A stretch of 64,000 nucleotides of DNA from NCBI GenBank assembly GCA_023144005.1, contig JAGLGN010000016.1, positions 1 to 64,000 on the forward strand, given 5' to 3'. Shown in pieces: positions 21,187-30,518 of the stretch. The DNA is from a bacterium (GTDB lineage: Bacteria; AUK180). Position numbers and translations under genes: made by a program. Position 1 is the stretch's first letter, and the number at the start of each line of letters is the position of its first letter. The notes beneath the pieces are model-generated. The model was not told where the DNA came from, did not search any database, and saw only the letters and a program-made list of their open reading frames with translations.

Positions 21187-21849
21187 TCAAGAAATCTTTT
21201 CCTTTTCCTGGAATTTCATGACATCTTCCATTTTACCCATCACCATCAGAATATCGTTCTCTTTGATAACGGTATCCGGAGAAGGTATAAGATTAACATC
21301 CCCATTGCTTTTAACTCCTATAACATTGAGATTATAGACATTTCTGATTTTGAGCTCGATTATCGATTTTCCAGTAAAACTCTTCGGTGAACGGAATTCA
21401 ATATAGTAAACATCACCGGAAAATTCAAAGGAATCGAGAATATTAGGCCCAACAAGAGAATTGGCGAGTCGTTTACCACCCTCAACCTCGGGAAGTACTA
21501 CCCTGTCGGCGCCGATCTTCATAAGGACCTTTTCCTGCAGGCCGGTCACAGCCTTCGCCACGATCTTCTCAATACCCATTTCCTTCAATAAAACCGTGAT
21601 CATTACGGAAGATTCCAGGTCTGTGCCGATAGAAACAACGGCAACATCGTATTTGCTGACACCGATTGCCTTTAATGCGTTTTCATCGGTAGCGTCTATA
21701 GCCACACTGCTTGTGGCGAATGATTGAGCGAATTGCGCCTTTTCCGGGTCCTTGTCTATCGCAAGGACCTCCATATGCAATTCATTTAAACGCTTACATA
21801 CAGAGAGACCGAACTCCCCCATCCCTACAATGATGTACTTCTGAGCCAT
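21187..21849 (-). CDS. trkA: TrkA/KtrA potassium uptake regulatory subunit
   Basis: YIIVGMGEFGLSVCKRL Rossmann start, RCK-type C-terminus. Confidence 0.93.
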   Translation of the reverse strand: MAQKYIIVGMGEFGLSVCKRLNELHMEVLAIDKDPEKAQFAQSFATSSVAIDATDENALKAIGVSKYDVAVVSIGTDLESSVMITVLLKEMGIEKIVAKAVTGLQEKVLMKIGADRVVLPEVEGGKRLANSLVGPNILDSFEFSGDVYYIEFRSPKSFTGKSIIELKIRNVYNLNVIGVKSNGDVNLIPSPDTVIKENDILMVMGKMEDVMKFQEKEKIS

Positions 21850-21858
21850 TACTGCCTC

Positions 21859-23217
21859 CTAACCGACCATTACCTGTTCCTCGGGGTATTCGATCTGTAC
21901 GGGCCTGTCGCTTTTCTTAATACTCAAGGCGATGAGCGTAGGGCCTAACCTGCCAAGGAACATCGTTATAATTATAATCATTTTTCCTATATTATTCAAA
22001 TACGGGGTCACCCCTGTGGAGAGGCCGACCGTGCCGAAAGCGGATACCAGCTCAAAGAAAAGTCTTTGAGAAACATCCTGTCCGGCGGATGATGGAACTT
22101 GCATATTTGTCATAAGCAATGCCATAAACGAAATAAACAGCCAGAATATGGCTACCAGAAATATAGTGATCGTTCTATAAACAATAATTTGCGGGATCGC
22201 CTTATTGTGCGCGACAACCCTGTCTTTCTGACGGAAGAACGAACCGAGTATCAGCAGAAGGAGGAAGAAAGTGGTAACCTTGATACCTCCTGCCGTGGAA
22301 CCCGGGCCTGCACCGATGAACATGAATAATTCATTCAACATCAATGTAGCGGGACGCGCGCCTCCGAGATCGATCACATTGAACCCCGCTGTCCTTGCGG
22401 TAGCGGAGTGGAAAAATGAAACCAATATCTTCTCGAAAAAGCCCATCGAACTGAGTGTATTGTCCTTCTCAAGAAAGAACATCGCTATCGTTCCCCCCGC
22501 CAAAAGGACAACGGTGCCGAGAAGCATCAGTTTTGTCTGAACTGAAAATTTCTTCATTCTTATATTGAGGCCTTTGTTGAAGATATTCAACTCAAAAAGT
22601 TCGTAAAGAATAAGAAAGCCCAAACCACCGAATATAAATAAGGTGGAAGAGGTCAAGAGCACAAGAGGCGAATCCGAAAACGCGGAAAAAGAATCTACAA
22701 AAGTAGAGAATCCCGCATTACAGAAGGAGGACACCGAGTGAAATATTGAATAAAACAGTCCTTTCCCCCATCCATACAAGGGAATAAATTTCAAGCAGAA
22801 GAAAAATGCGCCGAATGCCTCAAAGATCACTGTGTAAGTTATAACCTTCACGGAAAGGTTGACAATATCAAAGAAGTCGCCCTTGGGAGCCACGAGCTCT
22901 CTGATCACAAGCTGATGCCGTAAGGAGAGATCCCTCTTGATAAGCTGATAGAAAAAAGTTGAGATCGTCATTATACCCAAACCGCCAAGTTGAATCGAGA
23001 TAAGAAGGATCAGCTGACCGAAAAAGGTAAAGTCCTGGCCGGTATTCTTCACGATGAGCCCGGTCACACAAACAGCTGAGGTCTCTGTGAACAGGGCGTC
23101 AATAAAGGATATGCCATTCTTTGTGGAGAATGGCAACATTAATAATAATGTTCCCGATAGTATGACTAAAAGAAAGATGAAAACTATCAGAACGGGAGGA
23201 GAAAATTTCTTTCTCAT
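21859..23217 (-). CDS. trkH: TrkH/KtrB potassium transporter
   Basis: 452 aa membrane protein; ETSAVCVTGL, GAGPGSTAGGIKVTTF, GTVGLSTG. Confidence 0.95.
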   Translation of the reverse strand: MRKKFSPPVLIVFIFLLVILSGTLLLMLPFSTKNGISFIDALFTETSAVCVTGLIVKNTGQDFTFFGQLILLISIQLGGLGIMTISTFFYQLIKRDLSLRHQLVIRELVAPKGDFFDIVNLSVKVITYTVIFEAFGAFFFCLKFIPLYGWGKGLFYSIFHSVSSFCNAGFSTFVDSFSAFSDSPLVLLTSSTLFIFGGLGFLILYELFELNIFNKGLNIRMKKFSVQTKLMLLGTVVLLAGGTIAMFFLEKDNTLSSMGFFEKILVSFFHSATARTAGFNVIDLGGARPATLMLNELFMFIGAGPGSTAGGIKVTTFFLLLLILGSFFRQKDRVVAHNKAIPQIIVYRTITIFLVAIFWLFISFMALLMTNMQVPSSAGQDVSQRLFFELVSAFGTVGLSTGVTPYLNNIGKMIIIITMFLGRLGPTLIALSIKKSDRPVQIEYPEEQVMVG

Positions 23218-23228
23218 TAAACTCCGTA

Positions 23229-23591
23229 TTAATTCTTAGCCAAAACTTCTTTTACTCTGTCAACTACCTTTTCAAATTCAGTCGGGTCCTCAATGGCCAT
23301 ATTTGAAAGGATCTTTCTATTAAGGTCCATTTCCGCCATTTTTAAGCCGTGAATAAAGCGGCTGTACGAGATCTCATACTGGGTAAGAGCATTGTTTATT
23401 CTCTTGATCCAAAGTTTTCTGAAATCTCTTTTGCGCTGCTTTCTATGGATATAGGAATACCGTAGGGAATGTATAACCTGTTCCTTTGCTCTTCTGAACT
23501 CTCTTGATCTCAGTCCCCTGTAACCGGAGGCCTGATCCATTATTTTCTTTTTTCTCTTTTTCCTTGCAACTGAAAATTTTGCTCTGGTCAT
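23229..23591 (-). CDS. rplT: 50S ribosomal protein L20
   Basis: Sequence and operon position. Confidence 0.97.
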   Translation of the reverse strand: MTRAKFSVARKKRKKKIMDQASGYRGLRSREFRRAKEQVIHSLRYSYIHRKQRKRDFRKLWIKRINNALTQYEISYSRFIHGLKMAEMDLNRKILSNMAIEDPTEFEKVVDRVKEVLAKN

Positions 23592-23600
23592 CTTTCTCTC

Positions 23601-23807
23601 CTAACTTCTTCCGTAAGGCAGAAGCCCTTTCACTTTTTTTGCAACCGAATTTGAGAGAACCGAGGCATTTCTTAATCTTCTTTTTCTCTTCGAGCTCTTT
23701 TTTGTCAATATATGACCTTTTCCTTCATGATTTACTTTCACCTTTCCTGTGCCGGTGATCTTAAATCTCTTCTTTGCACCCTTGTGGGTTTTTAATTTTG
23801 GCATCAC
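23601..23807 (-). CDS. rpmI: 50S ribosomal protein L35
   Basis: [22 protein letters not shown]. Confidence 0.97.
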   Translation of the reverse strand: MMPKLKTHKGAKKRFKITGTGKVKVNHEGKGHILTKKSSKRKRRLRNASVLSNSVAKKVKGLLPYGRS

Positions 23808-23813
23808 TTCCTC

Positions 23814-24347
23814 CTACTTCTTCTTTTTAGGCATCAATACTACTGAAAGGCTCCTGCCCTTCATCTGCGGCTTCTTATCAATGATCACAAGTTCCTGCAG
23901 TTCGCCGATCAACCTTTGAAGAAGCTCATAGCCCTTCTCCTGGTGGAGGATGGTCCTGCCCTTGTAAAACACCGTTGCCTTTACATAGTATCCTTTCTCA
24001 ATAAATTCAATTATATGATCTCTCCGATATGAATAATCATGATCGGAGGTCTTCGGACTGAATTTTATCTCTTTTACTACGATCTTCGTCTGGCTTTTCT
24101 TTGCCTTCTGTTTCTTCTTCTCAAGATCATATTTATACTTTCCAAAATCCATTATTTTACAGATGGGACAATCTTTTCCCTGGCTCACCATGATCAGGTC
24201 CAATCCTATTTCACGGGCTTCTGCCAAGGCAGCAGCCGTATCCACAAGGCCTCTCATATTCCCATCCGCATCAATTAAACGCACTTTCCCTCTCGGGACT
24301 CTCTCATTGACCAAAAAGGTCTCTCGGTTTCTATTGGTTGATACCAA
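23814..24347 (-). CDS. infC: translation initiation factor IF-3; TTG start proposed at 24347
   Basis: NERVPRGKVRLIDADG...; the upstream in-frame ATG (24383) would place the AGGAGG SD inside the ORF. Confidence 0.9.
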   Translation of the reverse strand: MVSTNRNRETFLVNERVPRGKVRLIDADGNMRGLVDTAAALAEAREIGLDLIMVSQGKDCPICKIMDFGKYKYDLEKKKQKAKKSQTKIVVKEIKFSPKTSDHDYSYRRDHIIEFIEKGYYVKATVFYKGRTILHQEKGYELLQRLIGELQELVIIDKKPQMKGRSLSVVLMPKKKK

Positions 24348-24467
24348 ACTTACCTCCTGAAAATTCAATAAATATTTAAACATCGGTCTTCGTTTACCTT
24401 TCTCCCGCGAACGGGGGCAAGGCGGAGCTACCCGCTGTCAGACAGGCGTCTCGTCTTTGTTCCGTGT

Positions 24468-24496
24468 ATTATACTGATTCGCTCGCAGAAAGTCAA
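24468..24496 (-). promoter_or_regulatory. sigma70 promoter for infC-rpmI-rplT
   Basis: Minus strand TTGACT-N17-TATAAT, leaving a ~115-nt leader with GC-rich inverted repeats. Confidence 0.85.
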
Positions 24497-24525
24497 GCGC
24501 ATGCGCGTTGCGCGTGAAGATAGAG

Positions 24526-24597
24526 GTTGGAGGCTGGAGGTTGGAGGTTAGTGGGGAAATGAATAATTAAGAAATGAACAATGAACAATTGGGGAAG
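24526..24597. repeat. STRR mosaic (GGAGGTT and AATGAAC types)
   Basis: gaggttggaggctggaggttggaggtta... aatgaacaatgaacaattgg. Confidence 0.85.
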
Positions 24598-24605
24598 GAT
24601 AGAAG

Positions 24606-24780
24606 AAACACATCCGTAACCGGGAAATCGTTATTTCGTTTACTTTATTAGAATAGTCCGTTAAAACAATAGAACGCCGGAGCTATCAGCCTACGGGACG
24701 GCAGGTTGAATATTTTAAATAATTACATCAAACTCAGATAAATAAGTGGGTTGAAAAATTCACCACCTCCGTCCCTGGAG
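24606..24780 (+). repeat. R1 structured repeat copy
   Basis: catccgtaaccgg... acgccggagctatcagcctacgggacggcaggttgaatattttaa... ttgaaaaattcaccacctccgtccctggag. Confidence 0.9.
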
Positions 24781-24784
24781 AATG

Positions 24785-24885
24785 GTGTTCTGATTCATAA
24801 ATACGATACAATGGCTGAAGCTATTTTGTTTAGCATGAGAGGCGCGAGGAGCGCTGCATACCCGCAGCGGTATGTGATATCTGGA
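24785..24885 (-). repeat. R2 MITE-like family, ~100 bp end
   Basis: Reverse complement aligns with 14500-14596 (tacataccg..gggtatgc...agcatctgccattg.. ttatgaatcagagcac). Confidence 0.8.
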
Positions 24886-25107
24886 GACGGTGGTTGCAAA
24901 AGTTGCACGTTCACACGCGCGATCTTCGTATCGCTCCTTTGTCATTATATTTAACACCTATTCAAACCTCACGTCAAGATATTTCTCTATTCACCCCCTA
25001 CAGCCCGTATCACATTTTTCATAATATGTATTCGCCCCAGTATAAAATGAATTATATGATTATAAATCCGAATATTTTCATATTGTGCAACTTTTGCAAC
25101 CACCGTC
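24886..25107. mobile_element. R3 element with 23-bp perfect terminal inverted repeats
   Basis: GACGGTGGTTGCAAAAGTTGCAC (24886-24908) / GTGCAACTTTTGCAACCACCGTC (25085-25107). Confidence 0.75.
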
Positions 25108-25189
25108 CCCATTTCCCCCGTCCCCATTTCCCCTCTTTCTAAAAAGCAAAATAATTGCTATAATCAAAGCAAAGCAAAAAGGAGTTCAT

Positions 25190-26767
25190 GTGAGAAAGAA
25201 AGCGCAGCATAATCTTTGGTTATTTCCCCTGCTTTGTATTACATTCCTGCTTATTGCCTCAAGCGCGAAGTTTCCGTACTCAAAAGAAGTAATAGATACA
25301 TTGAAAAAGGCTGGGAAGAATAAAGGCGAGCTGATCAAAGTGCTCGAACATTACAATGCTGATCCAGAGAAGTCAAAGGCAGCTCACTATCTGATCGAAA
25401 ATATGACGGGCCATTGCTATGCACCGTTTCAGCTTCTGGATGAAAAGAAGAACAAGGTATGCTTCAATATTCTTGACTATCCCGATTATAATGCATTGAA
25501 GGAGGCATTGAACGAAATAGAAGAGGAAAAAGGAGAATTACAATTCAAGGTGGAGAAGCTGATCTATGATGCGAAGGTCATCAAAGCGGAGTTCCTTATC
25601 AAGCAGATCGACCATGCTTTCAGAGCGTGGAAAGAGAGGCCATGGGCTAAGCAGTATTCATTCGAGGTATTTTGTGATTATATCCTCCCCTACCGTGGCA
25701 GCAATGAGCCGCTTGAAAATTGGAGAGAACCTCTTTTTAATAAGTACAAGGACATCGCTAAAGACATGAAAGACCCCACCGATCCCACCGAAGCGGCAGT
25801 CATCATCAATAATGACATCCGTTCCTGGTTTAAATTCGACTCGAGGTTCTATGTGCACCCCACCGATCAGGGATACGCTGAAATGTTGAAAACCGAAATG
25901 GGAAGATGCGAGGATATGACGAATATGACGATCTACGCTCTCAGGGCAAATGGCATCGCTGTCACAAGTGATTATACGCCGCATTGGGCGAATAGCGGGA
26001 ATAATCATGCATGGAACGCGATCGTACTCCCCGGCGGAAAGGCGGTCCCTTTCATGGGCGCGGAGGCGAATCCCGGGAAATACCGTTTATCCAATAAGGT
26101 GGCAAAGGCATACCGGAAGATGTTCAGAAAGATCAAAGACAATCTCTACTTCCTGAAGAAGAAGCAAAAGCATATCCCACCATGGCTCGGCGGCAAAAGC
26201 TATCTTGATGTTACCAAGGATTACTCGGATGTGGGCGATGTAAGTTTTCATTTTACAGGAAAGCTGCGCAAGAAATACGATATCGCTTTTCTGACGGTTT
26301 TCAATTCCGGAAAGTGGAAGGCGATGCAATGGGGAAAAATCGTGAATAATGAAGCGGTTTTTGCGGATATGGGAAATGACGAGATACTCTATTTACCTGC
26401 CCTTTACATAAAGAAAAAGATAATCGGCCGGGGTAATCCCTTTGTTTTACACAAAGATGGAACAAAGGCATCTATTGACCTGGACAAAAGCACCACAATT
26501 ACCGTAAAATTGCTTTCCACAACGCGCAGAAAGGAATTACTGTCAACCGATGGAATAGTAAGCTCTTCATTAAAAGACGATACCGAGTATGAACTTTTTT
26601 ATTGGGAGGATGAGTGGGTATCATTCGGGAAGAAGACCGCGGGAAAGGAAGAGGCGATGGTATTTGATGGCCTCCCAGCGCATGGGCTTTACTGGCTGGT
26701 CGAAGTGGAAGGAGATAAAGAAGAAAGGCCTTTCACCTATAAAAATGACAAGCAGATATTCTGGTAA
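25190..26767 (+). CDS. secreted transglutaminase-like protein (GTG start)
   Basis: Signal anchor after VRKKAQHNLWLF; GRCEDMTNMTIYALRANGI ... NNHAWNAIV; SD aaggag. The supplied ORF start at 25085 lies in repeat. Confidence 0.8.
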   Translation: MRKKAQHNLWLFPLLCITFLLIASSAKFPYSKEVIDTLKKAGKNKGELIKVLEHYNADPEKSKAAHYLIENMTGHCYAPFQLLDEKKNKVCFNILDYPDYNALKEALNEIEEEKGELQFKVEKLIYDAKVIKAEFLIKQIDHAFRAWKERPWAKQYSFEVFCDYILPYRGSNEPLENWREPLFNKYKDIAKDMKDPTDPTEAAVIINNDIRSWFKFDSRFYVHPTDQGYAEMLKTEMGRCEDMTNMTIYALRANGIAVTSDYTPHWANSGNNHAWNAIVLPGGKAVPFMGAEANPGKYRLSNKVAKAYRKMFRKIKDNLYFLKKKQKHIPPWLGGKSYLDVTKDYSDVGDVSFHFTGKLRKKYDIAFLTVFNSGKWKAMQWGKIVNNEAVFADMGNDEILYLPALYIKKKIIGRGNPFVLHKDGTKASIDLDKSTTITVKLLSTTRRKELLSTDGIVSSSLKDDTEYELFYWEDEWVSFGKKTAGKEEAMVFDGLPAHGLYWLVEVEGDKEERPFTYKNDKQIFW

Positions 26768-26781
26768 ATAATGTAGTTGAT

Positions 26782-28047
26782 GTGAAGAATACAGAGAGTA
26801 ACGATTTATTCGTCAAAGCATTGATGAGCCGGGCGGAGGTTTATGAACTCGTCGGAGAGCCAAACAAGTCTTTGATTGATTATAAAGTGGCACAGGAATA
26901 CTCTGAAGGGGAAGGTTTCCTTCAGATCAGATTGAAAATTGCTGACACGCTTTTGCAGGGATTGAGTGATTACGACAAATCAAATGCTATCATAAAAGAG
27001 ATCCTGAACGAAATTGATGAGAGGAAATATCCAAAGATCCATGCGCTGGCATTGAAAATAATTGGCGGGATTTACCTTGATCAAAGCAAATATAATGAGG
27101 CATTGAAGTACTTCAAGAACTTTTTGCTCTCATGCGAAAAACTATCCTATAAAGCCGGGATAGGCGAGGCTTATCACAACATTGCCATGGCTTATCAGTC
27201 CACAGGGAGAATAGAAGAAGCTTTACCATGTTTTATGAAGTCCTTGGCGATCAGTAAAGAGGAAGACAATCTAAGGAGCTTAGGCGAGGATTATAATTGC
27301 ATCGGGGGGATATACTGGGGGCGAGGTGATTATGATGAAGCGCTTTCATATTTTAATGAGTCCTTGAATATCGCAAATAAGATCGGGGATAAACAGGGCG
27401 CTGCGATAGCTATCGGAAATATCGGGATAATATATCGTTCTAAAGGGGAATCCAAGAAAGCTTTGAGTAATCTCTTCATATTTGAAAAACTGTGTAAAGA
27501 GCTGGGCAATCCTAAAAGAAACGGGGTGGCCTGTTGTAATATCGGTAATGTATATTTCGATATGGAAAAATATGATAAGGCATTGGACTATTATAAAAAA
27601 TATTTGCGCATTTCACAGGAGATCGGATATGAAAAAGGGATCTCAACCGCTTATGGGAATTTCGGCATTATTTACGGCTCAAAAGGAGAGTTTGACAAGG
27701 CTTTGAAATACTTCAAGAAGAATCTGAAGGCCGCAAGAAAGATAGATTATCAACAAGGAATATTGGATGCAATAGGAAATATCGGCTCGGTCTATGAGGC
27801 AAAGGAAATGAACAGCAAGGCAATTGAATTTTACAAAAAAGCATTGGACCTCTCTACAGTAATTGAAGATTACCGCGGAAGCGCGATATACTTACAAAGC
27901 ATCTGCGAGCTATATAAAAGCGAACAAATGCACGACAATGCCGTTACATATCTGAATAAACTAAAAAAGAACTTTACCGGATCGTCCAATAGCAGACTCC
28001 TTGCGGAAATCTCCACTCAGCTCGACAAGCTCGAAGATACAAGATAG
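26782..28047 (+). CDS. TPR-repeat protein
   Basis: Repeated AIAIGNIGIIYRSKGESKKAL / YGNFGIIYGSKGEFDKALKYFKK. Confidence 0.88.
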   Translation: MKNTESNDLFVKALMSRAEVYELVGEPNKSLIDYKVAQEYSEGEGFLQIRLKIADTLLQGLSDYDKSNAIIKEILNEIDERKYPKIHALALKIIGGIYLDQSKYNEALKYFKNFLLSCEKLSYKAGIGEAYHNIAMAYQSTGRIEEALPCFMKSLAISKEEDNLRSLGEDYNCIGGIYWGRGDYDEALSYFNESLNIANKIGDKQGAAIAIGNIGIIYRSKGESKKALSNLFIFEKLCKELGNPKRNGVACCNIGNVYFDMEKYDKALDYYKKYLRISQEIGYEKGISTAYGNFGIIYGSKGEFDKALKYFKKNLKAARKIDYQQGILDAIGNIGSVYEAKEMNSKAIEFYKKALDLSTVIEDYRGSAIYLQSICELYKSEQMHDNAVTYLNKLKKNFTGSSNSRLLAEISTQLDKLEDTR

Positions 28048-28266
28048 GTGATAGGTTGATAGGATGATAGGGTTGTAGGTGGAGATAAATCGTATGAGAT
28101 ATGATTTTTCTGTGTTCTACCTTATAATTGTCAACTGTCAATTGTCAATTGTATTTAGCCATTATTCACTTTCTTTTGTTCCACTGGGTCCACTTGTCCC
28201 TGGGTCCACTGCGCAGCGTCACTTCACACTTCACACTTCACACTAATCGACGCGTTTGCGTCGATG
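28047..28266. repeat. STRR mosaic (GATAGGTT, CAATTGT, CCCTGGGTCCACT, TTCACAC)
   Basis: ggtgataggttgataggatgatagg...tcaactgtcaattgtcaattgt...cacttcacacttcacacttcacac; ends in hairpin CGACGCgtttGCGTCG. Confidence 0.88.
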
Positions 28267-28320
28267 TATTTGACTTTTAATCGGGTAAAGGGCATAACAT
28301 AATCAAGTGAAGGAGGATAT

Positions 28321-29100
28321 ATGAAAATATCTCAAATCTATTTACTGATCATTGTTCTGATGCTCAGCGTTGTAGGATGCACAAAACAGATCGACAGCTC
28401 AAAACTCGAAAAACGGGACGGAATATTTTATGAAATCGGCAATTCTGAGCCATACACAGGGAAGACCGTTGATTCCTATGAGGACGGTAAATTGAAGAAT
28501 GAAAAATCGTTCAAAGACGGACTGAAGTCTGGTAAGTGGGTATGGTATTATGAGGACGGCAATATAATAGAGATAGGACATTATGTCAACGGCAAAGCGG
28601 AAGGAGAATATATTTCCTATTTTAAGGACGGTAAATTGAAGGTGAAGGGACAATTGAAAGATAATAAGAAAAACGGCCTATGGGTCTATTATTACAGCAA
28701 TGGCAATGAAAAATACAGAGGAACCTTCTTGGACGGTAAGGAACATGGCGAGGTGATACAATATTTCGAAAACGGGCAGCTGCAATCTAAGAGCACCTAT
28801 GAGAACGGAAGAGGATATGGTGACCACATATCTTATTATGAAAACGGAGAGATCGGAGAAAGTTACAAATCGACCGGCGAGTATATTTCTTATTACGACA
28901 ATGGACAGATCAAGGCAAAAGGGAAATACAAAGATAAAAAGAAGGATGGTGAGTGGGTGGCATATTATGAGAATGGGCAGATTCAGATGAAAGGAACTTA
29001 TACCGCTGATTTACCTGATGGGAAATTCGTTTCATACCTCGAAGACGGCAAACTCGAAGCGAAACAGACCTTCAAAGACGGGAAACTGCAGGAAAAATAA
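28321..29100 (+). CDS. MORN/YwqK-type repeat lipoprotein
   Basis: Lipobox VVGC; repeated YYEDGNI..GHYVNGKAEGEYISYFKDGKLKVKG units. Confidence 0.88.
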   Translation: MKISQIYLLIIVLMLSVVGCTKQIDSSKLEKRDGIFYEIGNSEPYTGKTVDSYEDGKLKNEKSFKDGLKSGKWVWYYEDGNIIEIGHYVNGKAEGEYISYFKDGKLKVKGQLKDNKKNGLWVYYYSNGNEKYRGTFLDGKEHGEVIQYFENGQLQSKSTYENGRGYGDHISYYENGEIGESYKSTGEYISYYDNGQIKAKGKYKDKKKDGEWVAYYENGQIQMKGTYTADLPDGKFVSYLEDGKLEAKQTFKDGKLQEK

Positions 29101-29367
29101 TAGGTAATAAGTTGATAGGGTGATAAGTTAATAAGTGCAGAGGGAGAATCAGAAATGGATAATTATAATACAAATAACAAAGAGATTCTTATCTCAAACG
29201 GTTTTTCGGTTATGGATGTGATTCCTTATCCCATTCTCAAACCAACCTCTAACCTCCAGCCTCCAACCTCTCTCTGTAATTCTTCATCCTTCATTCATCA
29301 TTCTTCATTTCTTAATTGTTCACTATTCACTATTTTTAATTGTCAATTGTCAATTGTCCATTTCTGC
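29098..29367. repeat. STRR mosaic
   Basis: aataagttgatagggtgataag; aacctctaacctccagcctccaacctc; cttcattcatcattcttcattt; aattgtcaattgtcaattgtcc. Confidence 0.88.
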
Positions 29368-30402
29368 TCAATGCAACTCCCTCCAGATCGCCAGATTTTC
29401 AAATTGATCGCCGCCTTGAGGGGTGATAACGGTCTTTACCCCGAAGTGATGCGCGAGGATCAGTGAATTCGTCCCGCCATGAGAGAGCAATAGGTCTATA
29501 TGCGGAAGGATGCTGCTCAAGGAAATATTGTAAAGATAATTAAGCTCACCCGGGTCGTCAGGCTCCGGGCCTGTAATAAATACATTATACTTGCTCATAT
29601 CTATATGTAATTTCTTTAACATGTTCTTTGCGCGTGCCGGCTTATTGAAGATGGTGCCCAGAGATATCAGAATATTCTGCTTGCCGTTATTCGGAGGGCT
29701 GAATTCGCCGGGAAAAAGCAGATTGGGCTCCGGCAGATACGGAATTAGTTCGACATTACGGGGAAATGATCTTATATAGGAATGAAATTCTCGGGGAGGG
29801 GTGACTATGACCTTCTCCATCTTTGGCATTTCTTGAGAAAGTACATCCGCCTTGACCCCTTTTGAAAGGGCGTAAGGAAATATGAAGGCCCAATACAACA
29901 GATTAAACCAGAACTTCCTCAATCGATTCAAAAGAGGGTAATATAATCGGGATATCGGGGTGGGATAAAATCTGAAAGACCTCTCAGTCCCCTCTCTAAA
30001 TGGATACACAATGGGATAAACCATCCAATATCCGATCGAATGTTTTTTACAGATCATATGGGAATATGCCATGAAGAAATCCGATGCGATCGCATCATAT
30101 CCCTCTTTCCGATGAAGGTCCTCAGCGAAATCCGCCGCCTTTTTATTGTAGGCGGGCAGCTGGAAGTACATCTGATAGTCACCGAGTAATCTGATATTAG
30201 GTACATTAAGATCAAATTCAAGCGGGACCTCGTGGACCTTATCTATTTCTTCCAATTGGCTGAAGATCTTTGAATATTTCTTTTCACATACTACGGAAAA
30301 CGAATACCCCAATTTCGAATAATGCCTGATGACACCGACCGCGGGCAGCATGTGGCCGACCAAGGGGGCGGTGACATATAGAACTTTCTTTTTCTCTTTC
30401 AC
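29368..30402 (-). CDS. MGT-type glycosyltransferase, likely 3'-truncated
   Basis: VTAPLVGHMLPAVGVIRHY start; LLSHGGTNSLILAHHFGVKTVITPQGGDQFENLAIWRELH* ends soon after the nucleotide-sugar-binding motif, next to STRR. Confidence 0.8.
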   Translation of the reverse strand: MKEKKKVLYVTAPLVGHMLPAVGVIRHYSKLGYSFSVVCEKKYSKIFSQLEEIDKVHEVPLEFDLNVPNIRLLGDYQMYFQLPAYNKKAADFAEDLHRKEGYDAIASDFFMAYSHMICKKHSIGYWMVYPIVYPFREGTERSFRFYPTPISRLYYPLLNRLRKFWFNLLYWAFIFPYALSKGVKADVLSQEMPKMEKVIVTPPREFHSYIRSFPRNVELIPYLPEPNLLFPGEFSPPNNGKQNILISLGTIFNKPARAKNMLKKLHIDMSKYNVFITGPEPDDPGELNYLYNISLSSILPHIDLLLSHGGTNSLILAHHFGVKTVITPQGGDQFENLAIWRELH

Positions 30403-30482
30403 GATTTATTATACATTTTCTCACGATGTTTTCAAAACAGAATAATGGGGACGGTGGCTTCAACCAATGAACAATGTATTAT

Positions 30483-30511
30483 TTGACAAAATACCGAGAA
30501 TCCAATAAAAT
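30483..30511 (+). promoter_or_regulatory. sigma70 promoter; ATG (30519) 8 nt after the -10
   Basis: TTGACA-N17-TAAAAT. Confidence 0.6.
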
Positions 30512-30518
30512 GTTTACC

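Noticed and set aside
24606-24780. Possible c-di-GMP-I (GEMM) or other known riboswitch in R1
   Set aside because: Short matches such as CCGTAACC and GCCGGAG resemble the complement of GEMM segments, but I could not lay out the required helices and conserved core. Kept only as a test, not as a call.
25085-25189. N-terminal extension MQLLQPPSPFPPSPFPLF of the transglutaminase-like ORF
   Set aside because: It is encoded by the R3 end and duplicated CCGTCCCCATTTCCCC; a GTG with SD aaggag at 25190 precedes a proper signal sequence.
28321-29100. Calling the YwqK/MORN-repeat lipoprotein an antitoxin or part of a defence system
   Set aside because: YwqK-type repeats are often labelled 'antitoxin', but there is no adjacent toxin gene, and the lipobox indicates an envelope protein.
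29155-29466. 103-aa ORF MDNYNTNNKEILIS...
   Set aside because: Runs through STRR arrays and into antisense of the glycosyltransferase.
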